Below, in pieces: positions 15,322-22,545 of a stretch of DNA of 22,545 nt; the first letter of the stretch is position 1; every line of letters begins with the position of its first letter. Made by a program: the position numbers and the translations under genes. Source of the stretch: JANXSF01 sp043755435 (GTDB taxonomy: Bacteria; Acidobacteriota; Terriglobia; Bryobacterales; Bryobacteraceae); contig JAYUSZ010000347.1 in NCBI GenBank assembly GCA_043755435.1, positions 1 to 22,545 of the forward strand, written 5' to 3'. The notes below the pieces were generated by a model that searched no databases, was not told where the DNA came from, and worked only from the letters and a program-made list of their open reading frames with translations.

Positions 15322-15468
15322 ATGACAAAACTGTCGGAGAATTCGCTAGACATCTTAAAAGTTGGGTTAGTTGCCAATGATGAATGGTCCGCTAGGGTTG
15401 ATTCTGCAAAGTCCGTTCACGGTTACTTCTTCCAACCAAAATTGACTATCTACCTTGCAGGGCGCTAA
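15322..15468 (+). CDS. Possible 48-residue protein with strong ribosome binding site
   Basis: ATG 15322 is preceded by GGGGAGGGGGG (15309-15319), a strong purine-rich Shine-Dalgarno ending 2 nt before the start. The frame reads MTKLSENSLDILKVGLVAND, then EWSARVDSAKSVHGYFFQP, then KLTIYLAGR and a TAA. The composition is balanced (a mixed amphipathic peptide without signal peptide or membrane segment). No family is recognised. It sits in gene-poor DNA upstream of the hsdM remnant and may be a gene fragment or a chance frame. Confidence 0.28.
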   Translation: MTKLSENSLDILKVGLVANDEWSARVDSAKSVHGYFFQPKLTIYLAGR

Positions 15469-16174
15469 TGGTATAAGCACCTGTGTTTTTAGGGTAATCC
15501 GCTGGCAAGGGCCAACGAAATTTTGCACCAATTGGGCAAATTCCGGGCGCGCAAGATTGGAGTCGAGTCCTTCCCCTTTACCCTGTTGAAGGATTCTTGT
15601 CTCTATCCAACTGGAGGGACAGGGATGACATTTTCCGTCTATCTCTTGGGACTTGCAAGTGGCCTGTCAGTGCAAGTTATCAGAGTAAATCTTCAAGCAT
15701 TTTTTCTCTGCCAAGTCGACTGTTAGCGATGGCTGCGCGAGTAGAGCGGGTCGAGTTACGAATGGAAACTCTGCTCTAGAGTTCGGTTTTGTAGTGCTAA
15801 AGAAAAGCACTCGTGGGATAACATTAGTAGCAATTTGCTATCAACCGGTTGCGGTTGAACTAGTTTCGGCATTTGATTCTGAATGAGCCCCTTAAGGGAA
15901 TATCGATCGAACGTTCAAAAAGGGTGAGCGCGCTTACCATTGGAAATGGGCTCACCCTATCAGTTTCAAAGCTACTACTGAAACCCGCTGCCGCGTGGCG
16001 CTTCTCAACCCGTTCAACAATCAGCGCCAACACAACGTCTTCAATAACAACGTTCGGTGCAATCGGGTCATGTCGAGTTGAGCTGTCTGAGCTTGGAGTC
16101 GCCTTCTCGCTCGTTCATGACCCGCCCCCGGACAAAGCTGTGTGTCTTCTTCACAAAATGCGTTCTTCGCAAAA
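15469..16174. other. Gene-poor stretch rich in small palindromes
   Basis: No convincing gene is seen on either strand. Open frames here lack signals, family motifs and ribosome binding sites. The stretch contains the 10-bp palindrome ACTTGCAAGT (15651-15660), whose left half also pairs with TGCAAGT at 15671-15677; the hairpin AGTGCT/AGCACT (15793-15811); CAACCGGTTG (15842-15851); GAACGTTC (15909-15916); and the nested hairpin listed separately. It may be old, decayed accessory DNA or a regulatory region for the receptor gene. Confidence 0.5.
15921..15958. repeat. Nested hairpin, 9 bp plus 5 bp
   Basis: AGGGTGAGC (15921-15929) pairs perfectly with GCTCACCCT (15950-15958). Inside, CCATT (15937-15941) pairs with AATGG (15945-15949) around a GGA loop. 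The two stems abut on the right and are separated by 7 nt on the left. There is no U-run on either strand, so it is not a standard terminator. It lies about 275 nt before the receptor gene and could be a REP-like element or an RNA element. Confidence 0.5.
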
Positions 16175-16203
16175 TTGCCATCCACCTCGAAATGTGATAG
16201 AAA
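16175..16203 (+). promoter_or_regulatory. Promoter candidate of the Oar-like receptor gene
   Basis: TTGCCA (16175-16180), a 17-nt spacer, then TAGAAA (16198-16203), with the extended TGn directly before the -10. Transcription would start near 16210, 24 nt before ATG 16234. AAAGGGG at 16223-16229 is the ribosome binding site. Confidence 0.45.
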
Positions 16204-16233
16204 TAACGCATATCGTTGAAGTAAAGGGGCTCT

Positions 16234-19200
16234 ATGCGTACTCTCAAGATTCTGACTCTGTTGTCTATCGTCGCGCTTAGCGTAATAGCGCAAACTGAAC
16301 GTGGAAGCATCATCGGCGTTGTGACCGACCCCACAGGTGCCGCTATTGCGGGTGCCGAACTGTCGTTGGTGAATCGCGATACCAACGCGACAGTTAAAGC
16401 CACTACCACTAATTCCGGTGAGTTCAGCTTGCCTAACTTACTTCCAGGCAACTACCGCGTGGATATCACCGCCGCCGGCTTCAAGCGATTCGTCCGCCAA
16501 AACATTATTATTTCCGCAGCCAGCACCGCCCGCGTGGATGCGCAATTGCAGCTTGGCCAAGTAAGTGAACAAATCGAAGTTACTGCCTCCGCCGCTGCGG
16601 TTCAAACCGACGATGCAAAGGTTTCCACTCAAGTGGAAAACAAGATGGTGGATGAACTGCCATTGCAAGTTGCCGGAACTATGCGCAGCCCGTTCAACCT
16701 GGTTGCAGTCGTTCCTGAAGCACAAGGTTCGGGCCAAGCGCTATCTCTGGGTGGTGGTCAAGTGGCCGCTTGGGATGCGACGCTTGACGGACACTCGGTT
16801 GGCACTAATCGCTCTGGCGATACGGCAGAAGCCGCGTTAAACACTCCTTCCCTGGAATCCCTCACAGAATTTACGGTGGATACCAATGGCTTCAAAGCGG
16901 AGTATGGGCAGGCTGCCGGCGGTGTGATGACCTTTGCATCGAAGTCAGGCACCAATAAGTTCCACGGTTCAGCTTATGATTTTCTGCGCAACGATTACCT
17001 GGACGCCCGCGGCTTTTTCGCACGTGCCAAGAACGTCTACCGGCAGAACGATTTCGGCTTCACCGTTTCCGGACCCATCTGGATCCCCAAAGTCTACAAC
17101 GGGCGCAATCGCAGTTTCTTTTTCATCGCCTATGAAGGGTTTCGCAATCGCGTAGGAAGCAATGGGGCTCTCCTTTCGGTTCCTACCCCGGAAATGTACA
17201 CTGGCGATTTTAGTAAGTGGGTGGATCAGACAAATAAGCTGATTCCGATTTACGATCCCGGCACAACACGCGCCGCGGCCACTGGTGCCGGCTCGGTGCG
17301 CGATATCTTTCCGAATAATCAAATTCCTGCAAACCGGTTTTCCACAACTGCAATGAACATTGCTAACTTTGCCAAAGTGGTTACACCTAATCGTGGGGCG
17401 ATCCCTGGCACTCGCGGCTATGTCAACAACAACTACCTTGTAAATGGTGGCACACTGATTTCGCCAACGAATAAGTGGAGCGCAAAAGGAGACCAGTTGT
17501 TTGGTTCCAAGCATCGCGTCAGCTTTTTGTGGAACGCCACCAACTATCGGAATAAGCCGGCGGTTGTGGTGCCTGGTTTGCCAGAGCCGTTATGGAACGG
17601 TTCCCTCACTGCGTGGGACACCGCTGCCTATCGATTCACCCATGATTGGACCATCTCTTCGCGGATGATCAATCACGTCTCGTTCGCTGCAAACACTTTT
17701 ACGAAAAACGCTTACTCTATCAACGTGGATAAGAACTGGAAGGATAAAGTTTGTATCAAGAACGCGGTGGATTGCAATCAGAATTTCCCGACCATTAACT
17801 TCACTGAGTTTACCGGTTGGGGTTCGGCATCGTTTAATGGAACCGATCAGCCAGGCTGGGGATTAAAGAACGATCTTAGTTACATTCGCCAATCGCATAC
17901 GTTTAAGTTTGGCTTTCATCATCAGAACCAAAACGCCAACGGCTTCGGGCAACAGGATATTGCTGGTCGTGCTGATTTCAACTTCCTTTCCACAAGCATC
18001 CCTGGTTCCACAGTGTTCCCTGCCAGCGGCGGCAGTTCGTTTGCCTCGTTCCTTCTGGGCGACGCTTATCTTGGCCGAACAGAAACCATCCGCCAGGTAA
18101 CGCAGAAGTATCCGTACTTCGGTTTCTATGCCCAGGACGATTGGCGTGTTTCCCGGAAGCTGACTGTGAACTTTGGTCTTCGTTACGACTTTACCCAACC
18201 GCCCACAAATCTGAAAGACGAGTATTCGGATTTCAATCCAACACGCCCCAACCCTGGTGCCAATGGCCGTCCTGGCGCGCTTTGGTTTGCAGGTTTTGGG
18301 GAAGGGCGCGAGAATACTCGCAGTCTGGTCCCAGGATGGTACGGTGGCATTGGCCCTCGCCTTGGTGCTGCTTATGCAGTGGATAAAAAGACAACGATTC
18401 GCGTTGGATTAGGACGCAGCTTTTCACGGATCACCGCAGTTCAAGGCAGTGGCCATTTCGCTGGGTTCATTGGTCAATATCAGTTTGATAATTCCAGCCA
18501 AGGCGTAACTCCTACTTTTAAGTTGGATGCGGGACTTCCTGCTTACAAGTTGCCGCCAGCAATCGATCCTTCATTTTCCAATGGCAATACAGTAGATTGG
18601 TGGCAGGGACAGGATGCCACTCGCGCACCTGAGACTTGGTCCTGGACGTTCAACTTACAGCGCCAACTAACATCAACTACGGTTCTTGAGGCAGGTTACA
18701 ACGCATCGGCTGGAGCCCATCTGCAATCCGGCATTTTGAATTACAATCAAATGCCTACCGCTATTTTGAATAGTATGGTTGCGCAGTATGGCGCAACGCA
18801 GGCGCTGAACCTGCTGCGGTCTGACATCAATTCCACCGCTGCCAGGGCCGCTGGTTTTCTGCCTCCTTACCCAAGTTTTGCTACGCAGTCCTTGCGTACC
18901 GTGAATCAGTCCCTGCGGCCTTTTCCACAATATTCAACTATCGCCACAGGAGGCCAGAACGGGGACAAGAGCGGCCATTCCAGCTATCACGCTTTCCTTC
19001 TGAAGGCCAATAGCCGCTTCTCCAAATCAGTTACCGGTCAGTGGAGTTATGCGTTCTCTAAGTTACTGACCGATTCCGATACTTACTTCGCCAACTCTGC
19101 AACATCAGCGATGGATCACTACAATCGCCGGCTGGAAAAGTCTATTGGCCAGTATGATCGAACCCACACTTTGAAGTTTTCCACCATTTACAACTTGCCA

Positions 19201-19719
19201 TTTGGCAAAGGGCAACGCTGGTTCACAAAAGGATTTATGAGCCAAGCCATCGGGGGCTGGCGCATAGCTGGAATTCAGGTTTATAACAGCGGCGCACCGT
19301 TGGCCTTAACCCGCAACAACCCTTTACCCATCTTCAACGGCATCACACGGCCGCTGGTGGATAGCTATACGAACTGGCGTGTGCCAACAATCGGGGACCG
19401 TTTCGATCCAGCCGTGGACCGCTTCTTCAAGCCTGCCAGTGAATTTCCAGTACAGCCAGCAGCCAGCTTCGGCAATGCTACGCGCTACAATCCTAAGGTT
19501 CGTGGATTCTTCGGCAAGTCGGAAAACGTGAGCCTGGCGAAAACATTCATCATTCACGAAAGCATTAAGCTGGATTTCCGTGGCGAAGCATTCAACTTGT
19601 TCAACCGCGTAATATTCTCAAATCCAAGCTTGAACCTGAATGCTATTAACTTTGGTCAAGTAACTGGGCAGGCGAATGAACCGCGAACCATGCAGGTGGC
19701 TCTGAAAGTCTACTGGTAA
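16234..19719 (+). CDS. Oar-like TonB-dependent outer-membrane receptor with carboxypeptidase-regulatory-like domain
   Basis: The protein has 1161 residues from ATG 16234, with AAAGGGG 4 nt upstream. Residues 1-19 are a signal peptide (ILTLLSIVALSVIA/Q). Residues about 22-108 are a carboxypeptidase-regulatory-like Ig fold (GSIIGVVTDPTGAAIAGAEL, then LPGNYRVDITAAGFK). The plug follows to about 250, with SLESLTEFTVDTNGFKAEYG and the family block GGVMTFASKSGTNKFHGSAY. The rest is a long barrel with strand motifs such as YPYFGFYAQDDWRVSRKLTV, NFGLRYDF, LDFRGEAFNLFNRVIF and a final LKVYW; the terminal aromatic is typical of BAM-assembled barrels. The substrate is unknown; many relatives sit with glycan or peptide use genes. 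No TonB box was identified. It is a paralogue of the partial receptor at the right end. A decayed toxin gene follows after 14 nt. Confidence 0.92.
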   Translation: MRTLKILTLLSIVALSVIAQTERGSIIGVVTDPTGAAIAGAELSLVNRDTNATVKATTTNSGEFSLPNLLPGNYRVDITAAGFKRFVRQNIIISAASTARVDAQLQLGQVSEQIEVTASAAAVQTDDAKVSTQVENKMVDELPLQVAGTMRSPFNLVAVVPEAQGSGQALSLGGGQVAAWDATLDGHSVGTNRSGDTAEAALNTPSLESLTEFTVDTNGFKAEYGQAAGGVMTFASKSGTNKFHGSAYDFLRNDYLDARGFFARAKNVYRQNDFGFTVSGPIWIPKVYNGRNRSFFFIAYEGFRNRVGSNGALLSVPTPEMYTGDFSKWVDQTNKLIPIYDPGTTRAAATGAGSVRDIFPNNQIPANRFSTTAMNIANFAKVVTPNRGAIPGTRGYVNNNYLVNGGTLISPTNKWSAKGDQLFGSKHRVSFLWNATNYRNKPAVVVPGLPEPLWNGSLTAWDTAAYRFTHDWTISSRMINHVSFAANTFTKNAYSINVDKNWKDKVCIKNAVDCNQNFPTINFTEFTGWGSASFNGTDQPGWGLKNDLSYIRQSHTFKFGFHHQNQNANGFGQQDIAGRADFNFLSTSIPGSTVFPASGGSSFASFLLGDAYLGRTETIRQVTQKYPYFGFYAQDDWRVSRKLTVNFGLRYDFTQPPTNLKDEYSDFNPTRPNPGANGRPGALWFAGFGEGRENTRSLVPGWYGGIGPRLGAAYAVDKKTTIRVGLGRSFSRITAVQGSGHFAGFIGQYQFDNSSQGVTPTFKLDAGLPAYKLPPAIDPSFSNGNTVDWWQGQDATRAPETWSWTFNLQRQLTSTTVLEAGYNASAGAHLQSGILNYNQMPTAILNSMVAQYGATQALNLLRSDINSTAARAAGFLPPYPSFATQSLRTVNQSLRPFPQYSTIATGGQNGDKSGHSSYHAFLLKANSRFSKSVTGQWSYAFSKLLTDSDTYFANSATSAMDHYNRRLEKSIGQYDRTHTLKFSTIYNLPFGKGQRWFTKGFMSQAIGGWRIAGIQVYNSGAPLALTRNNPLPIFNGITRPLVDSYTNWRVPTIGDRFDPAVDRFFKPASEFPVQPAASFGNATRYNPKVRGFFGKSENVSLAKTFIIHESIKLDFRGEAFNLFNRVIFSNPSLNLNAINFGQVTGQANEPRTMQVALKVYW

Positions 19720-19733
19720 GCGGTTACGATAGC

Positions 19734-20200
19734 GTGAGCAACAAAGGGTCTCCCGCTGTCGTTGGTCCGCAACCATTCTCATTCGAGAGTCTCTTGCGCA
19801 ATATCGACCCTGCGCCGGACGAAGAAACGGATCGCTTTGTAGAGGCCATCTACGTCGCTCGCGGAGCAATCTACCGATATGTGCGCGGGTCAGAATTGAT
19901 TCTCCCCTTCATGACAATTGCGGAATTTCGCACCGGCGCGATTCTTGGCATGGTGGGGTAGCCGTCGGCGTCTTCTCCTTGAACAAATTTGCTCTCAGTT
20001 CGCAAAAGCTAATCGTCTTTCATCGTTCGACTTTGCTTGCAACACGGCGTTTGGGTTGAGATTGGCATCGAAACCGCAACCAAGAAGAACCCTTTGGAGC
20101 GATGCGATCACACACAAAAGAGCAGGAGGAGCCAGCCGTCGGAGCAATGATGTTTGTCAAGTCGAAGAACAGATTGCCAAACCCCGGAGCGGTAAAGTGA
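19734..20200 (+). pseudogene. Decayed VapC-like PIN-domain toxin gene
   Basis: A frame starts at GTG 19734 and stops at TAG 19959, after a PIN-like segment: LLRNIDPAPDEETDRFVEAI, then YRYVRGSELILPFMTIAEF, then RTGAILGMVG. The match to VapC lies in the pattern of a hydrophobic strand followed by the acidic AEF/AEL and RxGA. After a frameshift near 19955 the sequence goes on as SRRRLLLEQICSQFAKAN, then FDFACNTAFG, and later KRAGGASRRSNDV. This last piece resembles the VapC motif RAGTPIPxNDxWIAA, which carries another catalytic Asp. The N-terminal DTN is degraded. An intact VapC would be an Mg-dependent RNase held by VapB; no vapB is seen. Several frame changes make this a fossil. It has no ribosome binding site and starts 14 nt after the receptor stop. 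The family match is by eye, so the end is approximate. Confidence 0.45.
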
Positions 20201-20307
20201 AAATAGCTGCGGTTAGATGTGGGAAATGGCCATGTGAGGTCACCTCTTCTTTGATCTCCATCGACCAAGGGCACATAATGATGCGCCAGGCCGGTTGCCG
20301 GATCTGC

Positions 20308-22545
20308 CTAAAAGACGACCTTCATTCCCAGTTGAAGCTGCCTTGGAGTGTTGCCCAGGCTGGTTATACGGCCGAAGTTGTTGCTGGTCAAGCCTCCATC
20401 GGGGCCTCCCCAGCGAACGCGATTGAAAAGGTTGAAAGCCTCGCCCCGCAAATCGAGGCGAATTTGTTCACCGAATCTGAAAGTACGGGCCACGGAGATG
20501 TTTTCGCTGAGGTTCCATGGCGAGCGCATGTTGGGATTGCGCACGGGAGCGCCCCCAAGGCTGGAGCGAGCCACATAGACGGCTGTTCCCGAACCCGGAC
20601 GAACGTCGGTTGGTGTTTTGTCAAACTTCGTTGTATCCCACCATAGGTCCTTGTTCGGATCAAACTTTCCTGCGGTATAAGAGGTGTCCTTCCAGCCATC
20701 CAGGCTGTTGACGGAGACACGGTTGCCGCCGAAGAATTCAAAGCCATATCCCGGGGACACGCCCATGGGCGTGCCAGCGGCGTATTGATGAATGCCGGCG
20801 ATGCGCCATCCACCCAGGACTTGACCGCCCACGCCGGAGGAAAGGTACCTCTTGCCTTTACCGAATGGCAATTCGTAGCTGTAGCTGAACTTAAGGTTGT
20901 GGGGCTGGTCATTGCCGCCGATGGTCTTGTCCAACGCGCGGTTGTAGTGTGTCATCGTGGAGCCGCCGGTGGCGTTAGCGGTATCCGCATTGGTGAAGAT
21001 CTTTGAGAAGACATAGCTGTTGAGGAACGTCAGTCCAGAGGAATAGCGCTTTTCCCATTTGAGGACGAAGGCATGATAGGTAGACGACCCGCTGCGGTCG
21101 CCGCCGTCGCCGCCCGTGTTGATGTTGTTGAACTGAGGGTAAGGGCGGAGAGACTGTTTCACGGTGCCGCGGAAGTTGGGATAAGGAATGGCGATGCCCG
21201 CGTTTCGGGCAGTGGTTGAATTGACGTCGGAATTGAATAGCGTACGAGCTGCTTCAATGCCTCCGACTCGGGAGGCAAAGCCGAAGAAGACCGCTGGGTT
21301 GATCTGATTGATAGAGACAGCGTTGGTCACCAAATGGCGGCCGAGTTGAGCGTTGTAGGCGGCTTCAATCACCATATCGCCGGGGAGTGCGCGTTGAACG
21401 CCGATGCTCCAGTTATAAAACTCTGGGAGGCGGCCAGAGTCATAGGACTGCCAGAAGGGGGCGTCGTTGGACGCAGGATTGGCGGCGTTCTGTCCTTCGC
21501 GGCGGAGGAAAGGCGGCGCGGGCCAGGAGGGATAGCCTTCATCGAGCAGGAAAGCCGGGGCTAGGTTGCCATTCGCCGAGTTAAAGCTATAGTTGCCGAT
21601 GAAGCCCTGGAAGTGGGAACTACCGCCGGTATTCTTCATGGAGCCGAAAGTGCGTGCGCCGCTGGCGCGGATGACGGTTTTATCGTTCAATGTATAGGCG
21701 ATTCCAAGGCGAGGGCTGAAGCCGTACGGCCAGGCGTCATAGAGGCTGCGGGAGCCATTGCGGCCTTCGCCCTGTCCGGCGTATTCGATGCCGCCGAGCC
21801 GACCACCAGCGAAGGCGTTCGTCAAGGTTGGGTTGAAATTAGAATAGGCGTCGGGGAAATAGCCTTCAACTGTGGGCGGCGTATATTCCCAGCGCATGCC
21901 GTAATTAATGCTGAGTTTCCGGTTCACACGCCAATCGTCTTGCACATAGAAGGCGTAGTACTTCCACTGATCGGACACGACGCGTTGGGTCTCCAGGCCA
22001 GCAGAACTCACTTGGCCAAGCAGGAACGAGGCGAACCCGTTGCCGGAGGTGTTGGTGGTGTCTAGCGGGGTGCTGGTTGTGGTGCGGGCGAAGTTGAATG
22101 ATCCGCTGGCGCTGTGGGAACCATACCCGTTATAGTGATCCTCCTGAAACTGGAACCCGAACTTCAAGCTGTGGGCGCCTTTGACCCAGTTAAGGTCATT
22201 GGTAATCGCTCCGGTTTTATTGAAAGAACCACCATATTCGGCACGGCCCCAAGTGGAATAGCCATCGAAGGCGAATTGCGGGAAGAGGAGATTAGGCAAC
22301 GCGGTATTCTTGACGCCCAGCTTGGGCGCCCAGCCCTGGTTATATGAGGGGTCCCCGGCGCGGCGAACCTGGCCCCAGTCATTGAAGCCTACGGAAATGT
22401 GGTTGAGGATTGTGGGGGAGACATTCCAATCGTGGGTGCCGCGATAAACTTTGGTGTAGGTGTCGCCGTATTGGAACCCATTATTGAGCGGACCGGGAAG
22501 GCCTGGAGGGTCACCGACGGCGAGTTGCAGTGTGCGATTTTTCTG
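20308..22545 (-). CDS. Second Oar-like TonB-dependent receptor, 5' part outside window
   Basis: This open frame continues without a stop to the right edge of the window, so the last 745 residues are seen; a TTG at 22299 lies within it but is not the start. Only the barrel is present: the signal peptide, Ig-like domain and plug must lie to the right. Family motifs are clear and in the same order as in the receptor at 16234: YYAFYVQDDWRVNRKLSINY, GMRWEYTPP, FSPRLGIAYTLNDKTVIRAS, LRPYPQFNNINTGGDGGD, GGWRIAGIHQYAAGTPMG, LDLRGEAFNLFNRVRW and the end QLQLGMKVVF, with a terminal Phe. It is convergent with the other receptor and the toxin remnant. By eye it is richer in G+C than the genes to its left, which may mean a different history or simply codon bias. 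Confidence 0.92.
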   Translation of the reverse strand, partial: QKNRTLQLAVGDPPGLPGPLNNGFQYGDTYTKVYRGTHDWNVSPTILNHISVGFNDWGQVRRAGDPSYNQGWAPKLGVKNTALPNLLFPQFAFDGYSTWGRAEYGGSFNKTGAITNDLNWVKGAHSLKFGFQFQEDHYNGYGSHSASGSFNFARTTTSTPLDTTNTSGNGFASFLLGQVSSAGLETQRVVSDQWKYYAFYVQDDWRVNRKLSINYGMRWEYTPPTVEGYFPDAYSNFNPTLTNAFAGGRLGGIEYAGQGEGRNGSRSLYDAWPYGFSPRLGIAYTLNDKTVIRASGARTFGSMKNTGGSSHFQGFIGNYSFNSANGNLAPAFLLDEGYPSWPAPPFLRREGQNAANPASNDAPFWQSYDSGRLPEFYNWSIGVQRALPGDMVIEAAYNAQLGRHLVTNAVSINQINPAVFFGFASRVGGIEAARTLFNSDVNSTTARNAGIAIPYPNFRGTVKQSLRPYPQFNNINTGGDGGDRSGSSTYHAFVLKWEKRYSSGLTFLNSYVFSKIFTNADTANATGGSTMTHYNRALDKTIGGNDQPHNLKFSYSYELPFGKGKRYLSSGVGGQVLGGWRIAGIHQYAAGTPMGVSPGYGFEFFGGNRVSVNSLDGWKDTSYTAGKFDPNKDLWWDTTKFDKTPTDVRPGSGTAVYVARSSLGGAPVRNPNMRSPWNLSENISVARTFRFGEQIRLDLRGEAFNLFNRVRWGGPDGGLTSNNFGRITSLGNTPRQLQLGMKVVF

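Noticed and set aside
15523..15726. Plus-strand frame of 67 codons, considered as a transposase remnant
   Set aside because: No transposase motif or terminal repeats could be found.
14329..16233. Search for tRNA genes, att sites or intact insertion sequences in the gene-poor stretch
   Set aside because: No cloverleaf, T-loop consensus, transposase or paired terminal repeat was seen by eye.
15873..16280. Plus-strand frame of 135 codons before the receptor gene
   Set aside because: It runs into the receptor gene in another frame, has no ribosome binding site and resembles no family.
19918..20646. Plus-strand frame of 242 codons
   Set aside because: Its first part is the second frame of the toxin remnant and the rest is antisense to the receptor barrel, so it is not one gene.

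Overview
The window looks like a chromosomal segment of a Gram-negative soil or water bacterium, most probably an Acidobacteriota member of the Solibacter/Bryobacter kind. This is inferred from gene content only: two large Oar-type TonB-dependent outer-membrane proteins, an LptC/OstA-like lipopolysaccharide-transport protein, a DUF1549/DUF1553 cytochrome-type protein beside a heme/WD40 protein and a PPC-domain protein, a two-component-regulator propeller, and an ankyrin/heme/toroid fusion. TTG or GTG appear to be real starts for several genes.

Layout. 1-452 (-) is the 5' part of a secreted or periplasmic Reg_prop propeller protein cut by the window edge. 590-2413 (+) is a secreted ankyrin protein with a CXXCH heme motif and three QW motifs. 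2458-4755 (-) is an unusually long LptC/LptA-like protein. Divergent from it, 4874-6100 (+) encodes a c-type cytochrome fused to a copper type II (PHM-like) monooxygenase fold. 6259-6768 (+) is an orphan. From 14121 down to 6771 (-) runs a five-gene cluster: heme plus WD40 propeller, PPC-domain protein, DUF1549/DUF1553 protein, and two orphans. The first three are joined by a 1-nt overlap and a 5-nt gap, and a good extended -10 promoter lies in front of the first gene.

14150-16230 is gene-poor: a possible 57-residue secreted peptide gene, a frameshifted and truncated hsdM remnant whose broken end lies in a quasi-palindrome, a 48-codon open frame with a strong ribosome binding site, and several hairpins. 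16234-19719 (+) is a complete Oar-like TonB-dependent receptor with its own promoter candidate. A decayed VapC-like PIN toxin gene lies just after it. A second Oar-like receptor (20308 to the window end, -) converges on it and is cut at its 5' side.

The working genes share a theme: nearly all act in the envelope. Four secreted proteins carry c-type heme motifs joined to other modules (ankyrin/toroid, PHM fold, DUF1549/DUF1553, WD40 propeller). The tight heme-WD40 / PPC / DUF1549-1553 operon with its two orphan partners is the best candidate for an undescribed system. The restriction and toxin genes are remnants. No tRNA, rRNA, CRISPR array or intact mobile element was seen.
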